From the NCBI GenBank assembly GCA_036746315.1, contig DAIOEK010000014.1:1-59352 (forward strand): a stretch of 59,352 nucleotides of DNA, given 5' to 3'. Positions 25,578-34,760 of the stretch are shown here, piece after piece (position 1 is the stretch's first letter; each line of letters opens with the position of its first letter). The position numbers and the translations under genes were made by a program. Source of the stretch: DAIOEK01 sp036746315. Lineage in GTDB: Bacteria; Chloroflexota; Anaerolineae; Anaerolineales; Anaerolineaceae. The notes under the pieces are model-generated. The model saw only the letters and a list, made by a program, of their open reading frames with translations, made no database searches and was not told the origin of the DNA.

Positions 25578-27640
25578 AACAAACGCTAAATGAAAACAAA
25601 ATTCTGGAAAAATGGCGGGTCATTACTTTTTACCTGGTGATCGCGCTGGTATTGGGCTTCTATGTAGTACGCCTGTTCAGCCTGCAGGTTGTTCAGGGGG
25701 CAGATTATTTACAAAAGGCGGAAAACAACAGCACTTCGCGTATTACGGTACCCTCCACACGTGGAATGATTTATGATCGCAACGGTTTTATCCTTGCCCG
25801 CAATATTGCTTCGTATAACGTGGTAATCACTCCCGCTTATCTGCCTGCAGACGATGGCGCGGTACAGGATATTTATCGCCAATTAAGCGAACTGGTCGAT
25901 GTACCGGTGAGCAATGGCGAAATCAATGATGAAACCGTTCGTTTATTCACTCCATGTGAAACCGATCTTGGCATAGAACAAATTGTGTTGATCGGTGATT
26001 CAAACTGGCCTTACAACCCTGTTCGCATCAAATGTAACGTGGATGAGACTACAGCGCTTATTGTGGAAGGGCACAAGTCGGACTGGCCCGGCGTAGAGAT
26101 CGAGCTCGAGCCAATTCGTGATTATCCCACCGGTGCATTAACCTCCGATGTAGTGGGTTTCCTGGGACCCATTCCGGCAGCATTTGAACAGGAGTATCGT
26201 GATAAAGGCTTCCTGCCGGGCAGGGATAAGGTCGGTTATGCCGGCGTGGAAGCGTACATGCAGGATGTTCTGGCTGGGAAAAATGGCGAACGTGTGGTTG
26301 AAGTGGATGTAGCCGGTCAGGAAATGCGTAACATTGAAGAGCCGATTGAACCTGAACCGGGTGTCAGCCTGCGGCTGACAATTGATACACGATTGCAGTT
26401 GGTCGCGGAAACGGCACTAACCCAGACAATCAATTTCTGGAATACCTATCTGAACGAAATTCGGTCTCAAAACGGGGTGGTAATTGCCATGAACCCCAAG
26501 ACCGGTGAAATTCTGGCGATGGTAAACTACCCCACCTATGAAAACAACCGGATGGCGCGCGTTATTCCCAGTGATTACTATGAACAAATCGTCAACCAGC
26601 CGTTTAGACCACTATTCAACCATGCCATATCCGCAGAGCACCCGCCGGGATCGGTGTACAAGATGGCGGCAGCCATCGGTGCGCTGAATGAAGGTGTGGT
26701 TACCCCTGAGCAGCAGGTTGATTGCCAGGGAAAAATTTCCATTTTGGAGAAGTATTATCCCAACGACCCCGGTAATTTGCGCGAGTATGTTTGTTACAAC
26801 GCAGCCGGGCATGGCATGGTAGATTTTATCCGGGGGGTGTCGCAATCCTGCGACGTTTATTTTTACAAAATTGGCGGCGGATATCAAGACCAGGTACCTG
26901 AAGGATTGGGAATCTATCGAATGGCTGAATATGCCCGTGCATTGGGATACGGTCAAACGTTAGGCATCGAACTTCCCGGTGAAGAAAATGGATTGGTGCC
27001 AGATCCTGCCTGGAAACGCCTGAATCTGGGCGAGAACTGGTCTACCGGTGATACTTATATCGCCACCATGGGGCAGGGTTATGTGCTGGCTACACCATTG
27101 CAGGTTTTGGAAGCATTCGCCACATTGGCGAACGATGGGAAAATGATGAAACCTACGATCATTCGGGAGTATCTGGATGATGAAGGGAATGTCACTAAGC
27201 CATTTGAACCGGTGATGATCCATGATATTACCAAAGATCCGGTAATCACCGTATATGAGGATAATATCCCGACCACGGAGAAAAAGGTGGTTGAACCCTG
27301 GGTGATTGCCAAGGCCAAGGAGGGCATGCGTGAGGTGGTGCTTTCGGGTACCATGGCAAAGGAAATGGCTGACTGGCAGCCCAACCCCACCGCAGGCAAA
27401 ACGGGTACTGCTGAGTACTGTGATGATGTTGCCCGTGCAAAGGATCTTTGCAAGCCGGGGAACTGGCCAACTCATGCCTGGTACGCTGGTTATGCCCCGT
27501 ACGACGATCCACAGATCGTTGTGGTGGCGTTTGTATACAATGGCGGTGAGGGCGCCAGCGTTGCCGGACCTATTGTCAAAGAAGTATTGAAGGCATGGTA
27601 TGAATTTCAGGCCATGGATAATGCCGTTGAAGCCCCGTAA
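25574..27640 (+). CDS. mrdA: Penicillin-binding protein 2, elongasome transpeptidase
   Basis: A class B PBP that crosslinks peptidoglycan during elongation. One N-terminal helix (about residues 17-38), the PBP dimerisation/pedestal region (STRGMIYDRNGFILARN at about 57), then the transpeptidase domain with SxxK at Ser360-Lys363 (PPGSVYK), a second motif SCD (SQSCDVYFYK) and KTGT at Lys609. The SCD rather than SxN form is also known in PBP2. The 688-residue length is normal. It is coupled to mreD by ATGA, and minC follows after 12 bp. Confidence 0.95.
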   Translation: MKQTLNENKILEKWRVITFYLVIALVLGFYVVRLFSLQVVQGADYLQKAENNSTSRITVPSTRGMIYDRNGFILARNIASYNVVITPAYLPADDGAVQDIYRQLSELVDVPVSNGEINDETVRLFTPCETDLGIEQIVLIGDSNWPYNPVRIKCNVDETTALIVEGHKSDWPGVEIELEPIRDYPTGALTSDVVGFLGPIPAAFEQEYRDKGFLPGRDKVGYAGVEAYMQDVLAGKNGERVVEVDVAGQEMRNIEEPIEPEPGVSLRLTIDTRLQLVAETALTQTINFWNTYLNEIRSQNGVVIAMNPKTGEILAMVNYPTYENNRMARVIPSDYYEQIVNQPFRPLFNHAISAEHPPGSVYKMAAAIGALNEGVVTPEQQVDCQGKISILEKYYPNDPGNLREYVCYNAAGHGMVDFIRGVSQSCDVYFYKIGGGYQDQVPEGLGIYRMAEYARALGYGQTLGIELPGEENGLVPDPAWKRLNLGENWSTGDTYIATMGQGYVLATPLQVLEAFATLANDGKMMKPTIIREYLDDEGNVTKPFEPVMIHDITKDPVITVYEDNIPTTEKKVVEPWVIAKAKEGMREVVLSGTMAKEMADWQPNPTAGKTGTAEYCDDVARAKDLCKPGNWPTHAWYAGYAPYDDPQIVVVAFVYNGGEGASVAGPIVKEVLKAWYEFQAMDNAVEAP

Positions 27641-27652
27641 CATTGAGGAGAT

Positions 27653-28327
27653 ATGAGCAATAAGATACAGGTAAAAGGGATATCCGACAAGCTTTACTTT
27701 CAACTTGGCTCGGATGGCTGGCAGGCAGATCGCGATGCTTTTCTTGAGTATGTTGCTGCCAATGCCAGCTTTTTGAGCGGTGCAAAAATTATCCTCGGGT
27801 TGCGGGATCACACATTGAAGTCGACTGATTTGTTCGAATTGAAGGATAAACTATCTGATTATGCCATTCTCCTGACGGATGTCGAGACGGATGATGCTTC
27901 CACACAGGAAGCCGCCCGATTGCTGGGGATACATGTCAATTCAGTGCAGAATCCACAGTCTACCGGCTCCCCCAAAGTCGGATCATCCCAGACTGCCGGT
28001 TTTACCGCCGTGTTTATCCAAAAGCCTGTTCGCAGTGGGCAGATTCTGCAATACAACAGTCATGTCACGATTATCGGCGATATTCACCCAGGTGCATGTG
28101 TATCTGCCGAGGGCAGTATTTTGGTTTGGGGAAAAATAAAGGGTGAAGTACATGCAGGGATTCGTGGCGATCAAAATGCGTTTATTGCCGCGTTCGAGTT
28201 GACACCCATGAAGCTTTCGATTGCCGGTGTTGTTTTGGAAAATGATAAGAGAAAAAAAGATAAATATCCAGAAATTGCACTGATTGTGGGAAATTCAATT
28301 AAAATTGACAGCTGGAAAACCAAATAG
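27653..28327 (+). CDS. minC: Septum site-determining protein MinC
   Basis: Inhibits FtsZ polymerisation away from mid-cell. The N-terminal domain (residues 1-110) is divergent. The C-terminal beta-helix domain is clear: GQILQYNSHVTIIGDIHPGACVSAEGSILVWGKIKGEVHAGIRGDQNAFIAAFELTPMKLSIAG. It is followed 11 bp later by minD. Confidence 0.94.
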   Translation: MSNKIQVKGISDKLYFQLGSDGWQADRDAFLEYVAANASFLSGAKIILGLRDHTLKSTDLFELKDKLSDYAILLTDVETDDASTQEAARLLGIHVNSVQNPQSTGSPKVGSSQTAGFTAVFIQKPVRSGQILQYNSHVTIIGDIHPGACVSAEGSILVWGKIKGEVHAGIRGDQNAFIAAFELTPMKLSIAGVVLENDKRKKDKYPEIALIVGNSIKIDSWKTK

Positions 28328-28338
28328 AAGAGGATTAC

Positions 28339-29142
28339 ATGGCGGCAAAAGTAGTGACAGTGACATCAGGAAAAGGGGGTGTGGGCAAAACTACCACCTC
28401 AGCCAATATTGGAGTAGCCCTTGCGAGTCTGGGATATAAGGTCGTTTGCATTGATGCTGATATCGGATTGCGGAATCTGGATGTAGTCATGGGGTTGGAG
28501 AATCGCATCGTTTACGACATTGTGGATGTGATTGAAGGAAGATGCCGGGTGAAACAGGCAATGATTCGCGATAAGAAATACCCGGAGCTTTACCTGATTC
28601 CGGCTGCTCAAACCAGGGACAAAAATGCTTTATCCCCGAGCGATATGGTACGTTTATGTGATGAGATCCGCCCCGAGATGGACTGGATCATTATCGATTC
28701 TCCGGCGGGAATTGAGCGCGGCTTTAAAAATGCCATAGCCCCGGCAGATTATATTCTGGTTGTGACCAATCCAGAGGTTTCTGCTGTGCGGGATGCAGAC
28801 CGTATCATCGGCATTATTGAAGCTGAACAGAAAGGCCCATCGCATTTGATTATTAATCGTGTAAATCCAAATCTGGTGAAACGCGGGGATATGCTGAGTG
28901 CGGACGACATTATTGAGCTGCTTGCCATCGAGTTGATCGGCATCGTGCCGGAGGATGAGGCGGTCGTCATTGCCACCAACCGCGGACAACCCGTTGCATC
29001 TGATCCCAAAAACAAAGCTGGCATGGCGTTCACGAATATTGCACGCCGGTTGAACGGTGAAGCTGTTCCATTACTTAACCTGGATGGGAAAGAAAGTTTG
29101 ATCGGCAAAATGATCAGCATGATGAAGGCTGGAGGAAAATAG
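28339..29142 (+). CDS. minD: Septum site-determining ATPase MinD
   Basis: A ParA/MinD ATPase that recruits MinC to the membrane. The deviant Walker A SGKGGVGKTTTSANIG carries the signature Lys12; DADIGLRNLDVVMGLENR and DWIIIDSPAGIERGFKNAI follow. The last residues LIGKMISMMKAGGK form the C-terminal amphipathic membrane-targeting helix. The stop is 1 bp before minE. Confidence 0.97.
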   Translation: MAAKVVTVTSGKGGVGKTTTSANIGVALASLGYKVVCIDADIGLRNLDVVMGLENRIVYDIVDVIEGRCRVKQAMIRDKKYPELYLIPAAQTRDKNALSPSDMVRLCDEIRPEMDWIIIDSPAGIERGFKNAIAPADYILVVTNPEVSAVRDADRIIGIIEAEQKGPSHLIINRVNPNLVKRGDMLSADDIIELLAIELIGIVPEDEAVVIATNRGQPVASDPKNKAGMAFTNIARRLNGEAVPLLNLDGKESLIGKMISMMKAGGK

Positions 29143-29143
29143 C

Positions 29144-29398
29144 ATGTCTTCCATTCTCGACAAGATGTTCCAGCGGGATACCAGCGCAAGTACAGCCAAA
29201 GAACGGTTGCAACTTGTTCTGGTTCACGATCGGACAAATCTGCCAGCCGGGCAGATGGAAAACCTAAAGAATGAAATCATTCAGGTGATCTCACGTTATC
29301 TGGAAATCGATCGCCAGAATGCTGAAATCGAAATGGAACAGTCAGGACGGGAACAAAGACTGGTAATGAACATTCCTTTGCACCAACGCAGAAAATGA
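29144..29398 (+). CDS. minE: Cell division topological specificity factor MinE
   Basis: Stimulates MinD ATPase and sets up its oscillation. The 84 residues have the usual parts: a short N-terminal membrane-targeting stretch (SSILDKMFQRD), TAKERLQLVLVHDRTNLPAGQMENLKNEIIQVISRYLEID (the MinD-binding/beta-switch region) and a beta-strand end. The presence of MinE with MinCD points to a rod cell with oscillation-type site selection. Confidence 0.95.
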   Translation: MSSILDKMFQRDTSASTAKERLQLVLVHDRTNLPAGQMENLKNEIIQVISRYLEIDRQNAEIEMEQSGREQRLVMNIPLHQRRK

Positions 29399-29413
29399 TT
29401 CGAAAGGTTGTTT

Positions 29414-30514
29414 GTGATTAAGAAAGAAATTTGGCGCCATTTTGATTTTTGGCTGTTTGGTGCTGTCATCATCCTGATCATTTTCGGAATTGCCATGATC
29501 CGTTCAGCGATTGCCGGCAATCAAGAACTGGAAACTTACGTTACCCGGCAGATTATTTTCGCCGTTTTGGGTTTGGTGGTTATGATCGGCATTGCTGTGG
29601 TGGATTACCATTACTGGTCATCCATTACGCGGGTCATGTACATCGGAACGTTTCTGTTGTTGGTGTTTGTTTTTATCACTTCGAAGGCTACCTTTGGCGC
29701 AGCGCGCTGGATCGAAACCGGCCTAGTAAACATCCAACCGTCGGAATTGGCGAAAGTTGTCCTGATCCTGGTTTTAGCGGATTATTTTGCCCGAACGCAG
29801 AACAACCCCCGCGATCTCAAATGGATAGCAAATAGTTTGTTGATTGTAGGCGGATTTGTGATTTGGATCATTCTTCAACCGAACCTCAGCACGACGATCG
29901 TATTGGTGGTCATCTGGTTTATCATGGTTTGGACTGCCGGTTTGCCGGCAAAGTATATTTTTTACTTCATACTCATCGGTTTCATCGGCGGCATTGCCGC
30001 TTTCCCATTGTTGGAGCCTTATCAGCAACAACGTATTCTCACCTTTCTCATTCCGGACCCCAATGCAACTTATGGGAATGCGTATAATGTAGAACAGGCA
30101 TTGATCAGTATTGGCTCCGGTGGTTTACTGGGTCAGGGCTATGGACATGGGACCCAGGTGCAATTACGATTTTTGAAGGTGCGCCATACTGATTTCATTT
30201 TTTCCGCCATGGCTGAAGAATTTGGTTTCATCGGTACAGTTCTGATAATCGCCCTGCTGGTGTTTGTCATCATCCGCTGCCTGCGGGCTGGCAATCTGGC
30301 ACATGATACCTTTGGCGCACTCATCGCTTACAGTTTTGGCATGCTTATGTTCTTCCAGGCTGCGGTGAATATAGGTGTGAACATGAAAGTGATCCCCGTC
30401 ACCGGGCTGACGTTGCCATTTATCAGTTATGGAGGCAGTTCTCTCCTTTCCCTGCTACTGGGTATTGGATTGGTGGAGAGTGTAGCCCTGCGCCAGAAAC
30501 CTCTTGAGTTCTAA
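29414..30514 (+). CDS. rodA: RodA SEDS glycosyltransferase
   Basis: A SEDS peptidoglycan polymerase that pairs with PBP2. There are ten predicted helices, with ARWIETGLVNIQPSELAKVVLILVLADYFARTQ, LLGQGYGHGTQVQLRFLKVRHTDFIFSAMAEEFGFIGT and VIPVTGLTLPFISYGGSSLLSLLLGIGL, all typical. GTG at 29414 is chosen over TTG at 29408 because GAAAGG lies 6 nt before it. Its position after minE rather than beside mrdA is a local variation; FtsW is the alternative, but the mre/mrd context favours RodA. Confidence 0.92.
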   Translation: MIKKEIWRHFDFWLFGAVIILIIFGIAMIRSAIAGNQELETYVTRQIIFAVLGLVVMIGIAVVDYHYWSSITRVMYIGTFLLLVFVFITSKATFGAARWIETGLVNIQPSELAKVVLILVLADYFARTQNNPRDLKWIANSLLIVGGFVIWIILQPNLSTTIVLVVIWFIMVWTAGLPAKYIFYFILIGFIGGIAAFPLLEPYQQQRILTFLIPDPNATYGNAYNVEQALISIGSGGLLGQGYGHGTQVQLRFLKVRHTDFIFSAMAEEFGFIGTVLIIALLVFVIIRCLRAGNLAHDTFGALIAYSFGMLMFFQAAVNIGVNMKVIPVTGLTLPFISYGGSSLLSLLLGIGLVESVALRQKPLEF

Positions 30515-30527
30515 GGAGCTATTCATC

Positions 30528-32003
30528 ATGTCTACTCAACCATTTCGGGTACGTTTTGCCCCCTCTCCCACCGGACATTTGCATCTGGGCAGTGCCCGGA
30601 CAGCCCTGTACGACTTTCTGATTGCGCAGAAGACTGGCGGACAATTTATTCTACGAATAGAGGATACCGATAAACGTCGATACGTGGAAGGCGCGGAACA
30701 GGAATTCTTTGATTGCTTGAAATGGTTGGGAATCGAATGGGATGAAGGACCGGATGTTGGTGGTCCGTATGGTCCCTACCGTCAATCTGAGCGCAAGGAA
30801 ATCTATCAGAAATATGCCGAAGAACTGATTGAAAAAGGTCATGCGTACTATTGTTTTTGCTCTCCTGAAAGGCTGGAAAGTGTCAGGAAGGAACAGCAGT
30901 CTCGCAAGGAGACCATGCACTATGATGGGCACTGTCGAAATATTCCACTGGCAGAAGCAAAAGAGCGGGTAAGTGCGGGCGAAAAGCACGTGGTTCGATT
31001 CAAAACGCCCAAGGAAGGCAGTACCACCGTAACAGATCTGCTGCGGGGTGATATTACCATTGAAAATAGATACCTCGATGACTACATCCTGGTGAAATCG
31101 GATGGCTGGGCGCTTTATCACCTGGCTGCGGCAGTGGATGACCACCTGATGAAGATCACGCACGTGATCCGCAGCTCTGAGTGGCTGCCCACCTTCCCGC
31201 TGCACGGGCTCATCCATCGCGCGTTTGGCTGGGAAGAGCCGGTATGGGTGCATCTTTCGGTCTTTTTGAAACCCAGCGGTAAAGGCAAAATGAGCAAACG
31301 CGAAGCGGCAGATGTGATGAAGGATGGTCATTCCATTTTCATCAAAGACCTCGAAGACCTTGGCTACCTGCCGCAGGCTGTGGTTAATTGGATCGCATTA
31401 ATGGGCTGGAGTTATGATGATCACACCGAATTCTTCACCATGCCTGATCTAATCGAAAAGTTTTCTCTCGAACATCTGAATCCCTCCCCGGCAGCAATTA
31501 ATTTCCAGAAATTCGATTATTTTAACGGTCTTCATATACGCCAGTTATCTGATGCGGAGATTGCCGAAAAGGTGCTGCCATTTTTGTTGAAAGCAGGTAT
31601 TCCTGCAGAAGTCAACACACTGGTTAAAATTGCGCCAATTATCCGCGAGCGCCTTTCCACACTGGATGACGCGGTAGGATTATGCGATTTCTTTTTCCAG
31701 GAGGTTTTTCCGCTTTTGGATGATCTACTTGGAAAGAATATGAGCAGGGAAGAATCGCTTTCTGTTCTGGAGAAATCTTATGAAATCATCCGTTCCATTA
31801 CTCCATTGACCCTGGATGCTGCTGAGCCAGCCATGCGCGAGTATGTGGAAGCTTCAGGGTATTCAGCCGGGCAGGTGTTTGGCATATTGCGCGTAGCCAT
31901 TACGGGAAAGAAAGTCAGCCCTCCACTTTTCGAAAGTATGGAAATCCTTGGGGCGGATGTTGTGGATGAACGATTGAAGTACGCAATTACACTGCTAAAG
32001 TAA
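30528..32003 (+). CDS. gltX: Glutamate-tRNA ligase
   Basis: Class I aminoacyl-tRNA synthetase charging tRNA-Glu. HIGH-type motif HLGS in RFAPSPTGHLHLGSARTALYDF, the KMSK motif GKMSKRE, and VRSSEWLPTFPLHGLIHRAFGWEEP are seen, with an anticodon-binding domain to the end. ATG 30528 is preceded by AAGGAG; the longer TTG frame from 30504 overlaps rodA and is unlikely. A strong terminator follows immediately. Confidence 0.97.
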   Translation: MSTQPFRVRFAPSPTGHLHLGSARTALYDFLIAQKTGGQFILRIEDTDKRRYVEGAEQEFFDCLKWLGIEWDEGPDVGGPYGPYRQSERKEIYQKYAEELIEKGHAYYCFCSPERLESVRKEQQSRKETMHYDGHCRNIPLAEAKERVSAGEKHVVRFKTPKEGSTTVTDLLRGDITIENRYLDDYILVKSDGWALYHLAAAVDDHLMKITHVIRSSEWLPTFPLHGLIHRAFGWEEPVWVHLSVFLKPSGKGKMSKREAADVMKDGHSIFIKDLEDLGYLPQAVVNWIALMGWSYDDHTEFFTMPDLIEKFSLEHLNPSPAAINFQKFDYFNGLHIRQLSDAEIAEKVLPFLLKAGIPAEVNTLVKIAPIIRERLSTLDDAVGLCDFFFQEVFPLLDDLLGKNMSREESLSVLEKSYEIIRSITPLTLDAAEPAMREYVEASGYSAGQVFGILRVAITGKKVSPPLFESMEILGADVVDERLKYAITLLK

Positions 32004-32033
32004 AAAAATGGCTGGATATCCAGCCATTTTTTT
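32003..32033. terminator. Bidirectional intrinsic terminator between gltX and a minus-strand gene
   Basis: The stem ATGGCTGG/CCAGCCAT closes a 4-nt ATAT loop and is flanked by seven A on the left and seven T on the right. It terminates gltX on the plus strand and the 32035-32607 gene on the minus strand. Confidence 0.9.
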
Positions 32034-32034
32034 A

Positions 32035-32607
32035 CTAATTTGTGTTGGTTTCACCGTTGGTGGAACTGGCTAACAGGGCATCTGTAAACCTGAAGATCAA
32101 GAATGGAACCTTCAGCTTTCCGGAGGCTGTGACCATTGGATAAGTTATATCCACATCATACAGCGCAGTAAACATTTCCTTGGTCACCTCAAGGTACTTC
32201 TGCAGATCCGCTTTTTGCGCTATCTGTAAATTTCCATCAAAGCGGTAGGGACCTACCATCACTGTGACCGGCTCCAATTTGCGCATGCCATCTCGTTGGT
32301 CATAATCCAGCGGATCGTGTGCGGGCGGCATCAGGTGGAATGCCGTGATCTGCTCCAGCGGGATATGCATTTCATTGAATCCGATAGGTTTTTGTGGGGC
32401 TGATTGCTGCACTTGCAGCGCTCTGGCGTTTAAAAGGGTAATATGGTCCGGCGCAGCGTTCGTGCGCAGCCAGGTACTGACCCTGATCACTTCTTTGGTA
32501 ATTACTTCCCCCCAGCAAAGCAGGTAATTGGTATAAACCATGACCAGGGAAAGCTTTTCGTCATCAGCTAACTTATTATTTTCATTGATTGTAACCGACT
32601 CTTCCAT
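32035..32607 (-). CDS. Hypothetical protein, unknown function
   Basis: About 190 soluble residues with mixed alpha/beta character and no family that I recognise. Points of note are an early LSLVMVYTNYLLCWGEVITKEVIRVSTWLRTN, a middle QITAFHLMPPAHDPLDYDQRDG, and a Ser/Thr/Asn-rich end. ATG at 32607 is chosen because an AGGAGG site lies just upstream; the ORF itself extends to 32643. It shares the terminator with gltX and follows the SDR gene in the same direction. Confidence 0.65.
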   Translation of the reverse strand: MEESVTINENNKLADDEKLSLVMVYTNYLLCWGEVITKEVIRVSTWLRTNAAPDHITLLNARALQVQQSAPQKPIGFNEMHIPLEQITAFHLMPPAHDPLDYDQRDGMRKLEPVTVMVGPYRFDGNLQIAQKADLQKYLEVTKEMFTALYDVDITYPMVTASGKLKVPFLIFRFTDALLASSTNGETNTN

Positions 32608-32655
32608 AGCCCCTCCTGTATCAATGATAGCATAAGTCTGCAAAAGGAACGACCA

Positions 32656-33678
32656 TTATCTGGAATATCTTTCTTTCACTGCCGGTATGAGGTATTGGGA
32701 AAAAGCCCGTGCTTCATCATAATCAGGAGCCCATCCCCAATCCCTGCGGGCAGCCTTGTCGCTTAATTCCGCCGGCCAGGAATCAACTATTGCCTGGCGG
32801 TTAAGGTCGGGAGAAAACTCGATTTGCGCATTCGGAAATGCCTGTACGACATAATTATAAAAGTCCTGCGCGGTGGGGCTGAAACTGGTAACGTTGTAAA
32901 CCAATCGGGAAAGCTGTTGTCGGTCCGCTGCTTCCAACTGGATCAAAGACTTAACAGCATCGGGCATGACCATGAATGGTAGTTTCGTATCCGGGCGGAC
33001 GAAACACTTATATAATTTCCCCTGTGCGGCATGATGGAGCATCTCGGGTCCATAATCACTGGTGCCGCCGGTAGGAATGGTGACTGCGCTGATCAGACCG
33101 GGGAAACGGATACATCGGAAATCAACATAGATGTACCTGTCTCGATCGGCTGAAAGTTGTTTGTAGTAATGCGAGTAATATCTCCCCAGGTGTTCGCAAT
33201 AAAGTTTATTTACCCCGTACATGGTGGTGGGGAAATCGGATTGGTGTTCCATCACTTTGGAGGCTGAATTCTTAGCAGCCAGGCTGGGGAAGCCATAAGC
33301 GGCAATGGAGCTTGGGTAAATGAATTTTACCGGTCGTCCCTGCCATTGCGATTGCTCCACTGCCAGCCGCAGCAGATTCAAAGTTCCTTCGACGTTTATT
33401 TTGTGGGCGGTTTCAGGATTGAACTCTGCCTTGGTCGATAAAATGGATGCCAGGTGGTAGATGGTTTTGATTTCGTATTCTCCCACCAATCTGCCCAGCA
33501 GCATAAGGTCGAGGATATCTCCTTGGATGAAGGTGCCACAGCAATCGCGCATGAGTTCATCCGGCGGCTGAACATCCAACCCGAGAATGTCAACTGAACC
33601 GTTTTTTGAGAGATACTCGACCAGACCATGACCAATTTCTCCGTTAACTCCGGTAATTAAGATCACTTCTTTACGCAT
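32656..33678 (-). CDS. NAD-dependent SDR resembling short-chain L-threonine dehydrogenase
   Basis: A 340-residue extended SDR with an N-terminal Rossmann motif ITGVNGEIG (GxxGxxG), the catalytic pair in YPSSIAAYG (Ser) and YGVNKLYCEHLGRYY (YxxxK). RFPGLISAVTIPTGGTSDYGPEMLHHAAQGKLYKCFVRPDTKLPFMVMPDAVKSL closely recalls the epimerase-type L-threonine 3-dehydrogenases. It would oxidise L-threonine to 2-amino-3-ketobutyrate. No Kbl ligase is adjacent, so another epimerase/dehydratase activity remains possible. AGGAG precedes the ATG. Confidence 0.8.
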   Translation of the reverse strand: MRKEVILITGVNGEIGHGLVEYLSKNGSVDILGLDVQPPDELMRDCCGTFIQGDILDLMLLGRLVGEYEIKTIYHLASILSTKAEFNPETAHKINVEGTLNLLRLAVEQSQWQGRPVKFIYPSSIAAYGFPSLAAKNSASKVMEHQSDFPTTMYGVNKLYCEHLGRYYSHYYKQLSADRDRYIYVDFRCIRFPGLISAVTIPTGGTSDYGPEMLHHAAQGKLYKCFVRPDTKLPFMVMPDAVKSLIQLEAADRQQLSRLVYNVTSFSPTAQDFYNYVVQAFPNAQIEFSPDLNRQAIVDSWPAELSDKAARRDWGWAPDYDEARAFSQYLIPAVKERYSR

Positions 33679-33705
33679 GCTGATCTCCTGTCAGTGAATA
33701 AAATA

Positions 33706-33731
33706 CCGGGTTCTGTGTATACAGAACCCGG
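33706..33731 (-). terminator. Probable terminator of the secD-secF unit
   Basis: The inverted repeat CCGGGTTCTG/CAGAACCCGG with a short loop lies in the 167-bp gap downstream of secF. On the minus strand it is followed by an A/T-rich run, TATTTTATT. The U tract is imperfect. Confidence 0.6.
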
Positions 33732-33845
33732 CTTATTTACCTAAAAAACAATAGTCTTCGTGTTTGCTGTAATCAACAAGTACGTAGTTGGCAATTCGGT
33801 GAACATACTGTTCATTTTACCCGAAATTTGCAACAAGCATGTCTA

Positions 33846-34748
33846 TCAGACGGTTGCTTTTGCCTGAGACGTCTTGTTCTCCCAAACCACCAGGGCGGAG
33901 GCAGCAATGAAAATGGAAGAATATGTTCCTGAGAACAATCCAACCAGTAGGATGATGGCAAATTCGCGCAGGGTCACGCCGCCGAACAGTGCAAGCGCAA
34001 GCAGCATGAATTCCACCGTCATCAGTTGGGTGTTGATGGAGCGCTGCAGGGTTTGCACAATGGAGTGATTGACCAGCGTCTCGAAAGGCAGTTTGCGATA
34101 GATGTTGGAATTCTCACGGATGCGGTCGAACACCACAATCTTATCCTGCACTGAAAAACCGATTACGGTCAGTAATGCCGTCAAAAAGAGCGAGTCCACC
34201 TGCCAGCCCAGGAAATGCCCGCCGATGGCCGACAGACTGATTACAACAGCCACATCGTGAGCCATGGCAATAATGGCGCAAACACCATAACGGAAGGCGT
34301 GTGCTATTCCGCGGAAGGCAAAGGCGATGTAGATAACCACGGCAAGAGCGGCAACGGCTACTGCCCCCATCGCTCTGACGGCTACCTCACGACCAACCGT
34401 GGGACCGACGCTATCCGCCTGGCGGATTTCGATTTTATCTGAGAATGCCGTCTCCATCTGGTTGATGATACTCTGTCGGGCATCATCTTCAAGATACTCC
34501 GAGCGGATGAGCAGGGTATCCGAACCGGTGGATTGCACCTGGACATCGGTGTAACCTGCCTGCGAATAGAGCTCGATAACCTGGGCAGGCGCCGGTGCAG
34601 TACCGGATTCGAAAGTGATTTCCAGGTAACTTCCACCGGTGAAATCGATGGACAGCGGTAACCCCCAGATCGCCAGAACAATGAAACCCGGGACGATAAT
34701 TAACAGCGATATTGCGAAGAAGATGTTTCGTTTTCCAATAATATTCAT
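33846..34748 (-). CDS. secF: Protein translocase subunit SecF
   Basis: Membrane partner of SecD that uses the proton gradient to aid late translocation. Six helices flank a periplasmic P4 region. LPLSIDFTGGSYLEITFE near the start, GPTVGREVAVRAMGAV, ALLTVIGFSVQDKIVVFDRIREN and TLREFAIILLVGLFSGTYSSIFIA are all family signatures. It lies 12 bp downstream of secD. Confidence 0.96.
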   Translation of the reverse strand: MNIIGKRNIFFAISLLIIVPGFIVLAIWGLPLSIDFTGGSYLEITFESGTAPAPAQVIELYSQAGYTDVQVQSTGSDTLLIRSEYLEDDARQSIINQMETAFSDKIEIRQADSVGPTVGREVAVRAMGAVAVAALAVVIYIAFAFRGIAHAFRYGVCAIIAMAHDVAVVISLSAIGGHFLGWQVDSLFLTALLTVIGFSVQDKIVVFDRIRENSNIYRKLPFETLVNHSIVQTLQRSINTQLMTVEFMLLALALFGGVTLREFAIILLVGLFSGTYSSIFIAASALVVWENKTSQAKATV

Positions 34749-34760
34749 ATTTTCACCCTC

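Noticed and set aside
26960..27811. A 283-codon minus-strand ORF opposite the PBP2 gene and minC
   Set aside because: Antisense to the conserved KTGT region of mrdA; the translated sequence has no recognisable protein pattern.
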